Below are positions 27,743-37,563 of a DNA stretch of 64,000 bases, in pieces. The notes beneath the pieces were generated by a model, which was not told the DNA's origin, did not search any database, and saw only the letters and a list, made by a program, of their open reading frames with translations. Origin of the DNA: Syntrophaceae bacterium UBA1411 (GTDB lineage Bacteria; Desulfobacterota; Syntrophia; Syntrophales; Smithellaceae). The stretch's first letter is position 1; each line of letters begins with the position of its first letter. Both the position numbers and the translations under genes were made by a program. The stretch spans positions 16,171 through 80,170 of the forward strand of contig DBPV01000004.1 of assembly GCA_002304995.1 (NCBI GenBank), in the 5' to 3' direction.

Positions 27743-28171
27743 TTACGTCGGCCGGCTTGGATCGCCGGGGCGGGACAAACCAAACCGGACGGCAATGTCC
27801 TCGCACATTTGCCGGTAAAAGGTTTTCACATCGATGCGTTTTTCAAAAAAAGCGCACCGCTTGCCAAGCTCGCCGGTGAGGTTTTCCTCCAAATTGTATC
27901 CGCTGATGAGGATGCAGGGAACGTTTTTCAAATCGGGATGTTCTTCATCGATGCGTTTGATCAGCTCGACGCCGGTCATGGCCGGCATCGCGTAATCCAG
28001 AACCATCAGATCCGGTTTCAGACCCCCTGCGATGAGCTCCAGAGCTTCCTGCGGCCGACGCGCCTCGACAAATTCGAGTTCGGCGTCCCTGAGCAGCCGC
28101 CGGATATGGAGAATGGACAGGACGCGGAAGTCATCTTCATCATCGACAAAAAGAACGACGATTTTATCCAT
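27743..28171 (-). CDS. Single-domain response regulator
   Basis: 142 residues, receiver only. Acidic pocket VDDEDD near 9-13, phospho-acceptor Asp59 (VLDYAMP), SG in LISGYN, and a late ending FEKRID where KR replaces the usual KP. Start ATG 28171 with AGGAG about 8 bases upstream. First of two leftward signalling genes, so likely co-transcribed with the hybrid kinase. Output unknown. Confidence 0.85.
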   Translation of the reverse strand: MDKIVVLFVDDEDDFRVLSILHIRRLLRDAELEFVEARRPQEALELIAGGLKPDLMVLDYAMPAMTGVELIKRIDEEHPDLKNVPCILISGYNLEENLTGELGKRCAFFEKRIDVKTFYRQMCEDIAVRFGLSRPGDPSRPT

Positions 28172-28222
28172 GCCTCTCTCCTGTGGAACAGCCGCCAAAG
28201 CGGAAACCGGCCGGCCGTCTTT

Positions 28223-29539
28223 CTATGGTGTTTCCGTCTCCGGAGCGGAAATCGCCGCGCCGGCTTCGGGGAGCGCTTCCACCGACCGCAATTTACCGGC
28301 CAGCGTCCGCGTCTTTTTCTGGGCATCATCGACGGAGCTCGCGGCCGCATCCAGTTTCTTGCGCACCGAATCGAGCGTATCGCCGAAGCGGCTGAACGCC
28401 GTCTTCACCTCGCCTAAAACCTTCCAGACTTCGCCGGAGCGCTTCTGGATGGCCAGCGCGCGGAAGCCCATTTGCAGACTGTTGAGAAAGGCGGCAAACG
28501 TCGAGGGGCCGGAGACGACGATGCGGAAATCGCGCTGCAGGGCCGACACCAGCGCAAAACGGCGGATCACTTCGGCGTAAAGGCCTTCCGACGGCAGAAA
28601 CATGATGCCGAAATCGGTGGTTTTCGGCGGCGCCAGATATTTCTGCGCAATGTCTTTCGCGGCCTTTTTGATGCTTGCGTCGAGCTGTCGCGCCGCGTCT
28701 TCCGCGGCCGGAGCGTCGCCGCGGTCCTGCGCTTCCGTGAGCCGGACGTAGTCCTCCACCGGAAATTTCGCGTCCACCGGAATCAGCACGGCATCGGAGG
28801 GACAATCGCCCTGGCCGGGCAGACGAATGGCAAACTCGACGAAATCGCCGCCCTCCTCCCGGATCCGGACGTTTTTCAAGTATTGATCGGGTGAAAGGAT
28901 CTCCTCGAGCAGCGCGCCCAGCTGCACTTCGCCCCACGTGCCGCGGGATTTGACGTTGGTCAGCACCTTTTTCAAATCGCCCACGCCGGCGGCCAGCGAT
29001 CGCATATCGCCCAGCCCCCGGTGAACCTGCTCGAGTCTTTCGGAAACCTGCCGGAAAGATTCTCCCAGGCGCGCCTCGAGCGTCCCCTGAAGCTTTTCAT
29101 CGACGGTCTGCCGCATGCGGTCGAGCTGGCGGGCGTTGTCTTCCTGAATCTGTTTGAGTTTTTCGTCAATGATGCCGCGGATGTCTTCCAGCTTCTTTTC
29201 ATTGGCCGCCGTCAGGAGCCCCAGCTGCCGGGAAAAGCTTTCCAGCTGATCGTTTTGGATTTTGGCGCTGTCGGCCAGGCGCGCCTGGACGGAATCACTG
29301 AAAGAGGCGAGCGTGCGCGCCAGTTCGGTTCTTTCCTCCTGGGACGACGCCCGCGCTTCCGAGCGCGCGCGGCCCATCTCATCGCGCAGAGAGCGGTCGG
29401 TCCTCTCCTGAGCGTCCAGAAGCGCCTCCAGCTTTGCAGCCAGCGGCGACCAATCGACCGGCCGCCGCCTCAGCTGCACCAATTGCAGCAAGACCACAAT
29501 CAGCAGCAAGACAGCCAAAATGTAGAAAAGAATTTCCAT
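28223..29539 (-). CDS. rmuC: DNA recombination protein RmuC
   Basis: 438 residues. N-terminal membrane segment (EILFYILAVLLLIVVLLQL), a long coiled coil (~30-185), then the RmuC nuclease-like core with TWGEVQLGALLEEILSPDQY near 205, the DAKFPVEDY segment (~260) and a KTTDFGIMFLPSEGLYAEV stretch (~310). RmuC limits inversions and rearrangements between short repeats. It lies 51 bases upstream of the response regulator on the same strand. Confidence 0.92.
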   Translation of the reverse strand: MEILFYILAVLLLIVVLLQLVQLRRRPVDWSPLAAKLEALLDAQERTDRSLRDEMGRARSEARASSQEERTELARTLASFSDSVQARLADSAKIQNDQLESFSRQLGLLTAANEKKLEDIRGIIDEKLKQIQEDNARQLDRMRQTVDEKLQGTLEARLGESFRQVSERLEQVHRGLGDMRSLAAGVGDLKKVLTNVKSRGTWGEVQLGALLEEILSPDQYLKNVRIREEGGDFVEFAIRLPGQGDCPSDAVLIPVDAKFPVEDYVRLTEAQDRGDAPAAEDAARQLDASIKKAAKDIAQKYLAPPKTTDFGIMFLPSEGLYAEVIRRFALVSALQRDFRIVVSGPSTFAAFLNSLQMGFRALAIQKRSGEVWKVLGEVKTAFSRFGDTLDSVRKKLDAAASSVDDAQKKTRTLAGKLRSVEALPEAGAAISAPETETP

Positions 29540-29583
29540 CTCAACCCGATAGCCTTAAAGACGGCAGCCTGTCGCCCTTTCGT

Positions 29584-30210
29584 CTAAAACACCCGCTGGA
29601 AATCGCGGTCCCGCAGAAGGGTCGTAAAGGCCAGATCGATGAGCTGGTAGCCGCGCCGTTCCAGTTCGGCCTTGTCTTCGGTGGCGGCCGGCGCCATTGT
29701 CACCGTGAAATCCTTGTCCAGTTTCGTTTCGCCTTCCTTGAAGATAAGCGCCTTGAATTTCAATTCCTGATCGGTCATTGACAGCAGAATAAACTGAAAT
29801 TCGGCCACTCCCCGGGGCGCCTTGTAGCCGCCGGGACCGGGAGCGCCCCACCACCAGCCGTGGCGGTAAGGATGGCTGCCATCATAGGTGTAGTCCACGA
29901 GAATCACGCCGACATGCTTGAAAGCCTTCTGAAAGCTGTTCCAGTACAAATTTTCGAGGCTCACGTTGCCTTCATAATTCAGTTTGTTGTCCGGGCTGAA
30001 ATAGTTGTAGGTTTTGGTATTCTGGGCCTGATTGAAAAAGCTCGAAAGCACCAGCTTCTTGCCTTTGTAACGGGCAAAGTCGTTTGCCTTGAAGGAAGGG
30101 GCGTACTTTTCCTGCGTCATCGTGATTTTCGTGCCGCCCGCGCAGCCGGTTACAACCAGCGCGAGAATGCAAAAGCCCGCCAGGGCACGCCAGGGAATAA
30201 TTTTTTTCAT
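29584..30210 (-). CDS. Lipoprotein of unknown function
   Basis: 208 residues. Type II signal peptide with lipobox VVTGC, so the mature protein begins at a lipidated Cys about 20 residues in. The body is mixed alpha/beta with KLVLSSFFNQAQNTKTYNYFS and a Gly/Trp-rich loop (HGWWWGAPGPGG, ~115). I do not recognise the family. Start ATG 30210 with AGGAGGT 7 bases upstream. It has its own promoter (30267-30296) and is followed by rmuC 44 bases later. Confidence 0.75.
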   Translation of the reverse strand: MKKIIPWRALAGFCILALVVTGCAGGTKITMTQEKYAPSFKANDFARYKGKKLVLSSFFNQAQNTKTYNYFSPDNKLNYEGNVSLENLYWNSFQKAFKHVGVILVDYTYDGSHPYRHGWWWGAPGPGGYKAPRGVAEFQFILLSMTDQELKFKALIFKEGETKLDKDFTVTMAPAATEDKAELERRGYQLIDLAFTTLLRDRDFQRVF

Positions 30211-30266
30211 GATCGGTACCTCCTTTGCTTTAATGGTCAAATAATAGTGTCGGGAAAATTTTTCAA

Positions 30267-30296
30267 ATCATAGCGGTCAAGAGTTTCCCGTGTCAA
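30267..30296 (-). promoter_or_regulatory. Promoter of the lipoprotein gene
   Basis: Minus strand TTGACA (30296-30291), 18 bases, TATGAT (30272-30267), ~55 bases before the start codon. Confidence 0.7.
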
Positions 30297-30467
30297 GCAA
30301 AATGAGGACCGGTTGCGCGCTGCGGAAAGGCTCCCGCAAACGGACGAACGGATTTTTTTCCGCCGCCTGCCAACAATTTCCTTTGGGGAAGGAAAATCCT
30401 GTGCTAAACTTTCCAGGAAACAGAGGCCGTTGCCGCCATCGGACGGCGTGCGCGAGGAAAGCGATTC

Positions 30468-31157
30468 ATGCAAAACGAACTCATGAATATCCTGCCGAAT
30501 GCGGACGACTATGTCATCGGCTTTGCCGACCTGGAAGACCTGGTCAGACAACATTATCCTTACCGCTACGCCGTGGTGATCGGCAAGAAGCTTGACGATG
30601 CGGTCATCGACGGCATCGAACAGGGTCCGACGCCGGTTTACTACGACCTGTACCGCGCCACCAACGACGAGCTCAACCTGATCACGGCGAAAATGTGCCG
30701 CTTCCTGACACAAAACGGCATCTCCTGCCGCGAGATTAAAGCCACCGTCCAGGAAGACGACAGGCCGGCGGATTTTGCCCGGACGCTGCGGATGCCTTTT
30801 TCGCACAAGATGGCCGCAACCCGCGCCGGACTGGGCTGGATCGGCAAGACCGATCTCCTGGTATCGGAGCGCTTCGGCCCCCGCCTGCGGCTGGCCACGC
30901 TGCTCACCAATCACCGGTTTGCCGAACTGGGCGTTCCCATTGCCGAAAGCCGCTGCGGCGAGTGCACCATGTGTCTGGAGGCCTGTCCGGCCGGGGCAGC
31001 CAGCGGCCGTCTGTGGAACGACGCCACCGACCGCGATGAATTTTACGACGCCGGCAAGTGCCGCGACGCCTGCCGGCGGCTGTCGCAGGAAAAGCTCAAC
31101 CGGGAAGTTCATCTGTGCGGCATCTGTGTTTCTGTCTGCCCCTGGGGCCGGCGGTGA
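30468..31157 (+). CDS. QueG-like double [4Fe-4S] protein
   Basis: 229 residues. N-terminal part resembles the cobalamin-binding half of epoxyqueuosine reductase (YAVVIGKKL, then HKMAATRAGLGWIGKTDLLVS near 115). The C-terminal part has two [4Fe-4S] motifs: CGECTMCLEACP (~163) and a second set CRDAC...LCGICVSVCP. It is much shorter than QueG (~380 residues) and lacks the HEAT-like repeat, so a different reductive or electron-transfer role is likely; similar short proteins occur in anaerobes. Its TGA overlaps the ATG of the PAS gene by one base. Confidence 0.78.
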   Translation: MQNELMNILPNADDYVIGFADLEDLVRQHYPYRYAVVIGKKLDDAVIDGIEQGPTPVYYDLYRATNDELNLITAKMCRFLTQNGISCREIKATVQEDDRPADFARTLRMPFSHKMAATRAGLGWIGKTDLLVSERFGPRLRLATLLTNHRFAELGVPIAESRCGECTMCLEACPAGAASGRLWNDATDRDEFYDAGKCRDACRRLSQEKLNREVHLCGICVSVCPWGRR

Positions 31158-31516
31158 TGGCCATGACCTCTCCCCGCTGGTACGATGAGCTGCCGATCGG
31201 CATCATCACCTGCGACACAAAGGGCGTCATCCTCTGGATGAACGACCGGGCGGCGCTCATCTTCCGGCAATCCGGCGGAAGGGATCTCATCGGCAAAAAC
31301 ATGCTCGCCTGCCATCCCGAAGACGCGCAGAAGCAAATCCGGGACCTCTTCACGACGCAAAAATCGCACGCCTATACCGTTGAAATCCATGGCGTAAAAT
31401 GGCTGCTTTCCCAGGCGCCCTGGTACGAGAACGGCCGCTTTGCGGGATACGTTGAATTTCTCCTGACGCTGCCCGATCCACTGAAAACGCTGCCCGGAAT
31501 CCGCTGGGTCCGCTAG
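31157..31516 (+). CDS. Small PAS-domain protein
   Basis: 119 residues, essentially one PAS domain: ELPIGIITCDTKGVILWMNDRAA, then LIGKNMLACHPEDAQKQI and a C-terminal strand WLLSQAPWYENGRFAGYVEF. The His in ACHPED could bind a cofactor, as in some redox PAS domains; not shown here. Start ATG 31157 overlaps the preceding stop (TGATG), so translation is coupled to the QueG-like gene. A second ATG lies at 31163. It has no output domain and must work through a partner. Confidence 0.8.
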   Translation: MAMTSPRWYDELPIGIITCDTKGVILWMNDRAALIFRQSGGRDLIGKNMLACHPEDAQKQIRDLFTTQKSHAYTVEIHGVKWLLSQAPWYENGRFAGYVEFLLTLPDPLKTLPGIRWVR

Positions 31517-31531
31517 CCGGCAAAAATAGTC

Positions 31532-31560
31532 TTGACAAAAACACAAGGACGCCTATTATA
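31532..31560 (+). promoter_or_regulatory. Promoter of the Fe-S/cytochrome b operon
   Basis: TTGACA (31532-31537), 16-17 bases, TATTAT/ATTATA (31554-31560). The -10 box runs into the left arm of the palindrome at 31557-31575, so a bound repressor would block RNA polymerase. Confidence 0.75.
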
Positions 31561-31575
31561 CCCCCATAGGGTATA
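31557..31575. promoter_or_regulatory. CsoR/CstR-family-like operator
   Basis: Perfect inverted repeat TATACCC-N5-GGGTATA. This G-tract palindrome is the type bound by CsoR, RcnR and especially the persulfide sensor CstR. No csoR-like gene is in the window, so the regulator would act from elsewhere. Confidence 0.65.
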
Positions 31576-31598
31576 AAACGGACAGGAGGAGAGGGATC

Positions 31599-32588
31599 AT
31601 GAAAACACATGATGGCCATTTGAGCCGCAGATCGTTTTTAAAGATCGGCGCGGGCGCGGCGGCCCTGGCCGGCCTGAAATGGCCGAAAACGGCCGGCGCC
31701 GCCGATGAGAAGCGTCTGGCGACGCTCATTGACTTAAGCCTGTGCGACGGATGTCCCGACCGCCCGATGCCGGCCTGTGTCGGCGCCTGCAGGGCCATCA
31801 ACAAAGACAAAATTCCGCCGGTCGCCAAAAACATTCCCGAACCCTGGCCGCGCAAGACCATTGAGGACTGGTCGAAGAAAAAAGAGGTCTTCAACCGTCT
31901 GACGCCTTACAATTTCATTTACGTGCACGATGTCCGGATCGACGGAAAAACGATTTACGTTCCCCGCCGCTGCATGCACTGCGACAATCCTCCCTGTGCG
32001 ACCATCTGTCCGTTTTCCGCCAACCACAAAGAGAAAAACGGCGCGGTGGTCATCGAGCAAAACCAGTGTTTCGGCGGAGCGAAATGCCGGGATGTTTGTC
32101 CCTGGGAAATTCCCCAGCGCCAGTCCGGCGTCGGCATTTACCTGCATGTCCTGCCGGATTTCATGGGCAACGGCGTCATGTACAAATGCGATTTGTGCAA
32201 CGAGCGACTCCAGGAGGGAAAGCTTCCCGGCTGCGTTGAAGCATGCCCCCGCCAGGCCATGCTCATCGGTCCGCGCCGGGAAATTGAAAAAAACGCCCTC
32301 GAGCGCGCCCGGGCGATGAACGGCTATCTTTACGGCAAAACGGAGAACGGCGGAACATCGACCTTCTACGTCTCGCCCGTCTCCTTTGAAAAGATCACCC
32401 GGGCGATGGAGAAAAAACCGGGCCGTCCCGACATGAAGCCGGATGTCAAAAGGCGCATGGCCGCCACCGATCCGCTGGGCAACGCCGTCCTCGCCGCGCC
32501 GGTCCTGGGCGCTGTTGCCGCGGGCGCGCTGGGATGGATTTCCCGCCGCAAAGCGCAGGGGAAAAAGGAGGGCGAAAATCATGGCTGA
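31599..32588 (+). CDS. Tat-exported four-cluster ferredoxin subunit (HybA/PhsB-like)
   Basis: 329 residues. Twin-arginine signal SRRSFLK at 9-15, four cysteine groups (CDGC..C..C near 49; CMHC..C..CP near 125; CFGG.KC..CP near 153; KCDLC...C..CP near 195) for up to four [4Fe-4S] clusters, and a C-terminal hydrophobic anchor (~297-317). This is the architecture of membrane-anchored periplasmic ferredoxins of hydrogenases, thiosulfate reductases and similar enzymes. No molybdopterin or hydrogenase subunit is adjacent. The downstream cytochrome b gene overlaps its end by 8 bases. Ribosome site AGGAGG precedes ATG 31599. Confidence 0.88.
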   Translation: MKTHDGHLSRRSFLKIGAGAAALAGLKWPKTAGAADEKRLATLIDLSLCDGCPDRPMPACVGACRAINKDKIPPVAKNIPEPWPRKTIEDWSKKKEVFNRLTPYNFIYVHDVRIDGKTIYVPRRCMHCDNPPCATICPFSANHKEKNGAVVIEQNQCFGGAKCRDVCPWEIPQRQSGVGIYLHVLPDFMGNGVMYKCDLCNERLQEGKLPGCVEACPRQAMLIGPRREIEKNALERARAMNGYLYGKTENGGTSTFYVSPVSFEKITRAMEKKPGRPDMKPDVKRRMAATDPLGNAVLAAPVLGAVAAGALGWISRRKAQGKKEGENHG

Positions 32589-33348
32589 GAAAATTCTTGC
32601 CGCAGAAAACCGCGTCGTCCGCCACAGCCGGCTTGAACTGGCCGAACACTGGGCCATTGCTCTGTCGGGCCTTGTTTTGCTTTTAACCGGCATTTTCGAG
32701 CTGCCGGTCGCCAAACGCTACTACATCATCACCGTGCCGGGGCTGGGCTGGTCGGCCGACTTCATCACCTCCCTTTACCTGCATTACGCAGCGGCCTTTG
32801 TGTTCACCGCGGCGGCGCTGTTTCATCTGGTCTATCACGGTCTTGGCGGCGAAAAGGGACTGCTGCCGCAAAGGGGCGATTTCCGGGCGTCGGTTGCCGT
32901 TATCAAAAGTTTCATCGGTCTGGGCAAGGAGCCGCCGCAGCACAAGTATCTGCCGGAGCAGCGTCTGGCGTATGCGGGCATGGCATTCATCATTTTGCTC
33001 CTGATCGCCTCGGGGCTTGTCAAAACGTATAAAAACATTTACGCGCCGGATCTGTCCCATACAGTGCTTCTCTGGGCCACCTGGGCGCACAACATCGGAT
33101 TTATTTTGTTTTTCCTCGCCTTTCTGGCGCACATGGCGGCTATTGCGCTCAAACCCAACTGGCCGATGGTCCGCGGCATCTTCACGGGAAAAGTCCGTCT
33201 GGACTATGCGCAACACCGCCATGGCTTGTGGCTGGCCGATCTGGCGCAAGCCTCCCCGGAGCCGGCCGAACCGCCGGCAGACCAAACAGGCGCCGAAGGG
33301 AAAAATCCTCCGCCGCCGGACGGGGAGAAGACAGCCCCCGGACCGTGA
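32581..33348 (+). CDS. Cytochrome b membrane subunit (FdhI/b561-type)
   Basis: 255 residues with four membrane helices. Histidines in HSRLELAEHW (helix 1), LHYAAAFVFTAAALFHLVYH (helix 2) and WAHNIGFILFFLAFLAHMA (helix 4) are spaced as haem-b ligands. It would pass electrons between quinone and the periplasmic ferredoxin encoded just upstream (8-base overlap). The C-terminus is a Pro-rich cytoplasmic tail. As with its partner, the catalytic subunit must be encoded elsewhere. Confidence 0.85.
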   Translation: MAEKILAAENRVVRHSRLELAEHWAIALSGLVLLLTGIFELPVAKRYYIITVPGLGWSADFITSLYLHYAAAFVFTAAALFHLVYHGLGGEKGLLPQRGDFRASVAVIKSFIGLGKEPPQHKYLPEQRLAYAGMAFIILLLIASGLVKTYKNIYAPDLSHTVLLWATWAHNIGFILFFLAFLAHMAAIALKPNWPMVRGIFTGKVRLDYAQHRHGLWLADLAQASPEPAEPPADQTGAEGKNPPPPDGEKTAPGP

Positions 33349-33359
33349 AAGAAAAATTG

Positions 33360-33388
33360 TTGACACGAACCGCCGGCCTTGCTATAAG
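33360..33388 (+). promoter_or_regulatory. trp operon promoter
   Basis: TTGACA (33360-33365), 17 bases, TATAAG (33383-33388), starting 12 bases after the cytochrome b stop. I see no obvious TrpR palindrome, so attenuation may be the main control. Confidence 0.8.
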
Positions 33389-33411
33389 GCAGCCGTTATT
33401 TGGAGAGAGAA

Positions 33412-33489
33412 ATGAAAAACATATCTTTAACCCTGAATTTGAATAGCTGGTGGTGGTGGAGCCTCGCCGGGAGGTGCGTCCGCCGCTGA
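33412..33489 (+). CDS. trpL: trp operon leader peptide with four consecutive Trp codons
   Basis: 25-residue ORF: ATG 33412, ribosome site GGAGAG at 33402-33407, stop TGA 33487-33489. Codons 13-16 (33448-33459) are four TGG in a row (NSWWWWSLAG). It is followed by two intrinsic terminators and then trpE. This is the layout of ribosome-mediated attenuation: low Trp-tRNA stalls the ribosome at the TGG run and favours read-through. Confidence 0.92.
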   Translation: MKNISLTLNLNSWWWWSLAGRCVRR

Positions 33490-33511
33490 TCTTTTTGCAT
33501 AAAAAGTCCAG

Positions 33512-33547
33512 GCCGTGGAGACCCTCTCGGGACTCCACGGCTTTTTT
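33512..33547 (+). terminator. trp attenuator terminator (first)
   Basis: Arms GCCGTGGAG (33512-33520) and CTCCACGGC (33533-33541), with CCC/GGG pairing inside, then six Ts. The leader segment GTGGAG within the Trp codon run is identical to part of the left arm, so it could compete for the right arm. Confidence 0.88.
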
Positions 33548-33562
33548 GTTTTTAAACAATCC

Positions 33563-33600
33563 AAAAGGCCGTGAAAAAAAAATTTTTCCGGCCTTTTTTT
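33563..33600 (+). terminator. Second terminator-like hairpin in the trp leader
   Basis: Arms AAAAGGCCG (33563-33571) and CGGCCTTTT (33589-33597), extended inside by GAAAAA/TTTTTC, with seven Ts from 33594. It ends 10 bases before the trpE ribosome site (33611-33616). Confidence 0.82.
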
Positions 33601-33622
33601 ATTTCGCACGAAGGAGTTGCAA

Positions 33623-35116
<1,494 letters not shown>

Positions 35117-35125
35117 GAGGCGCCG

Positions 35126-35713
35126 ATGATTCTGATGATCGACAATTACGATTCCTTTACCTTCAACCTCGTTCAATACCTGGAACAGATGGGCGAAGAG
35201 GTCCGGGTGTACCGCAACGACAAAATCACCTGCGACGGCGTCCGCCGGCTGAAGCCGGAGGCGATTGTGCTCTCGCCCGGCCCCTGTTCGCCCCGGGAGG
35301 CGGGCGTCACCGTCGACGTGATCCGCGAATTTTCCGAATCCGTGCCGCTTTTGGGCATCTGCCTGGGGCACCAGTCCATCGGATTTGCCTTCGGCGGCGA
35401 AGTCGTCCGCGCGGACCGCATCATGCACGGCAAAGTGTCGCCCGTCGAGCACGACGGCAAAACCGTTTTCGCAGGCCTGCCCAATCCCTTTACCGCCGGC
35501 CGGTACCACTCGCTGGTAGTGCGGCCCGGATCCCTGCCCGACTGTCTGGAGGTGAGCGCCCGGACGGCCGAAGGCGAAATCATGGGGCTGAGGCACAAGC
35601 GCTACCCCGTGGAGGGCGTTCAGTTCCACCCCGAATCCGTGCTGACGCCGCAGGGCAAGCGCATTTTGCGCAACTTTTTAAAAAACATCCGGAGAAAGGA
35701 GCAGCATATATGA
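35126..35713 (+). CDS. trpG: Anthranilate synthase component II (glutamine amidotransferase)
   Basis: 195-residue class I glutaminase that feeds ammonia to TrpE. Catalytic Cys near 80 (LGICLGHQ), His and Glu near 170 (VQFHPES). The N-terminus [19 protein letters not shown] is classic. It lies 9 bases after trpE, and its stop overlaps the trpD start by 4 bases (ATGA). It may also serve folate synthesis as PabA, as in many bacteria, because no separate pabA is in the window. Confidence 0.95.
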   Translation: MILMIDNYDSFTFNLVQYLEQMGEEVRVYRNDKITCDGVRRLKPEAIVLSPGPCSPREAGVTVDVIREFSESVPLLGICLGHQSIGFAFGGEVVRADRIMHGKVSPVEHDGKTVFAGLPNPFTAGRYHSLVVRPGSLPDCLEVSARTAEGEIMGLRHKRYPVEGVQFHPESVLTPQGKRILRNFLKNIRRKEQHI

Positions 35714-36720
35714 TCAGGGAAGCCATTGACCGGGCCGTCGGAAGAGTCGATCTTCCGGAGGAAGAAATGATGGCGGCGATGGAAGAAATCATGAACGGCG
35801 ACGCCACGCCGGCGCAGATCGGTTCGCTCATCACCGCGCTCAGAATGAAAGGGGAGACGGTCGAGGAAGTGACCGGCGCGGCGCGCATCATGCGCCAGAA
35901 AGCCGCGCGCGTCAACGCCTGCGCGAGAACCGTCGTCGATACCTGCGGCACCGGCGGCGACAAACTGGGCACGTTCAACATTTCCACGGCGACGGCGTTT
36001 GTCGTGGCGGCGGCGGGCATCGTCGTCGCCAAGCACGGCAACCGCGCCGTCTCCAGCGGCTGCGGCAGCGCCGACGTTCTCGAAGCCCTGGGCGTCAACA
36101 TCAGCGTCGATCAGGAAATCGTCGAGGAATGCCTCCAGCAGATCGGCATCGGCTTTCTCTTCGCGCCGAAACTGCACGGCGCGATGAAATACGCCATCGG
36201 TCCGCGGCGCGAAATCGGCATCCGCACCATCTTCAACATGCTGGGGCCGCTCACCAATCCCGCAGGCGCCACCGCGCAGCTTCTGGGCGTCTACGATCCG
36301 AAGCTCACCGAAATGTTCGCCGATGTTTTGAAAAACATGGGAACGAAACGCGCCTTTGTCGTTCACGGAGCGGACGGGCTCGATGAAGTCACCGTCACCG
36401 GCGAAACCCGCGTGGCGGAATTAAACGACGGCATCGTCCGGACCTACAATATCCATCCGAAAGACTATATCGGCAAAACCTATCCGCTTCGCGACCTCCG
36501 GGGCGGCGATCCGGCCGAAAACGCCCGGATCCTCGGCGGCGTGCTTTCCGGGAAACCGGGCGCCTGCCGGGATGTCGTCCTCCTGAACGCGGCGCTGGCG
36601 ATTGTGGCGGGGGAGAAAGCGGCGGATATCCGGGAAGGCCTTCGGGTGGCGGCCGAGTGCATCGACAGCGGCGCGGCGGTTAAAAAATTGCAGGCGCTCA
36701 TTGAAATGAGCAACGCCTGA
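35710..36720 (+). CDS. trpD: Anthranilate phosphoribosyltransferase
   Basis: Adds phosphoribosyl pyrophosphate to anthranilate. 336 residues, the usual length, not fused to TrpG. Seen: DTCGTGGD near 78 (PRPP loop), [32 protein letters not shown] near 110 and the GPLTNPAGA motif near 180. Start ATG 35710 overlaps the trpG stop, implying coupled translation. Confidence 0.95.
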   Translation: MIREAIDRAVGRVDLPEEEMMAAMEEIMNGDATPAQIGSLITALRMKGETVEEVTGAARIMRQKAARVNACARTVVDTCGTGGDKLGTFNISTATAFVVAAAGIVVAKHGNRAVSSGCGSADVLEALGVNISVDQEIVEECLQQIGIGFLFAPKLHGAMKYAIGPRREIGIRTIFNMLGPLTNPAGATAQLLGVYDPKLTEMFADVLKNMGTKRAFVVHGADGLDEVTVTGETRVAELNDGIVRTYNIHPKDYIGKTYPLRDLRGGDPAENARILGGVLSGKPGACRDVVLLNAALAIVAGEKAADIREGLRVAAECIDSGAAVKKLQALIEMSNA

Positions 36721-36777
36721 TCCCGTCGCCGCCGGGGCAAAAAAATTTTTTCAGGAGAAGAAGCGGTTGAGAATAAA

Positions 36778-37563
36778 ATGATTTTAGACAAAATTATCGA
36801 AACCAAAAAGGAAGAAGTGGCCGTGTTGAAAAAGACGACGACCGTCGAACGCCTGCGGGACGAAATCGCCGGCCGGCCGCCCTGCCGGGATTTCCGCGGC
36901 GCCGTCGGCGGCCGGCGCTGCGCCGTCATTGCCGAAGTCAAATGCGCCTCTCCGTCGCGCGGGAGGCTGGTGGAGCATTTCGATCCCCTCGCCCTCGCGA
37001 CAATCTACGCGCAAAACGGCGCGGCGGCGATTTCCGTTTTGACGGACGAAAAATATTTTCTGGGCCATAAAGACCATCTGGCGCAAATTCGGCGCGCGGT
37101 CCACCTACCGGTTTTGCGCAAGGATTTCATCATCGATCCGCTGCAGATTTATGAAACGCGGGCGATCGGCGCGGACGCCGTTTTGCTGATCGTCCGCGTG
37201 CTGGGACCGATGCTTTCCGCGTTCATCGATCTTGCCCGCACGCTGGGATTAAGCCCGCTGGTGGAGGTGCACACGGAAGAAGACCTGCGCCTGGCGCTTG
37301 GGGCCGGAGCCGAAATCATCGGCATCAACAACCGCAACCTCGATACGTTTGTCACGGACATCACGACCAGCCGCGATTTGAAAAAGAGCATTCCGGAAGA
37401 CAAAACCGTCGTGGCGGAAAGCGCGATTAAGCACCGGGCCGACATCGACTATCTGATGAACGAAGGCATCAAGGCGTTTCTGATCGGGGAAGGACTGGTG
37501 ACCGCGCCGGACATCGGTTGCAAGCTGCAGTCTTTTCTGGGGAGCAACGGCCAATGCAGGTGA
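36778..37563 (+). CDS. trpC: Indole-3-glycerol phosphate synthase
   Basis: Closes the indole ring from CdRP. 261-residue TIM barrel, separate from TrpF. Seen: EVKCASPSRG near 50, VLRKDFIIDPLQIYETRAIGADAVLLI near 118, GINNRNLDTF near 180, and VAESAIKHRADI near 210. Start ATG 36778; the best purine-rich site (CAGGAGAAG) is ~20 bases upstream, longer than usual. It follows trpD by 57 bases, the largest gap inside the operon. Confidence 0.95.
   Translation: MILDKIIETKKEEVAVLKKTTTVERLRDEIAGRPPCRDFRGAVGGRRCAVIAEVKCASPSRGRLVEHFDPLALATIYAQNGAAAISVLTDEKYFLGHKDHLAQIRRAVHLPVLRKDFIIDPLQIYETRAIGADAVLLIVRVLGPMLSAFIDLARTLGLSPLVEVHTEEDLRLALGAGAEIIGINNRNLDTFVTDITTSRDLKKSIPEDKTVVAESAIKHRADIDYLMNEGIKAFLIGEGLVTAPDIGCKLQSFLGSNGQCR

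Noticed and set aside
26045..28417. A 790-codon open frame on the plus strand.
   Set aside because: It is exactly antisense to the hybrid kinase and response regulator, which have clear motifs. Long antisense frames are common in GC-rich DNA. Its translation shows no domain.
33491..33506. CTTTTT-GCAT-AAAAAG hairpin in the trp leader.
   Set aside because: All A-T pairs, very weak; not credible as antiterminator or terminator.
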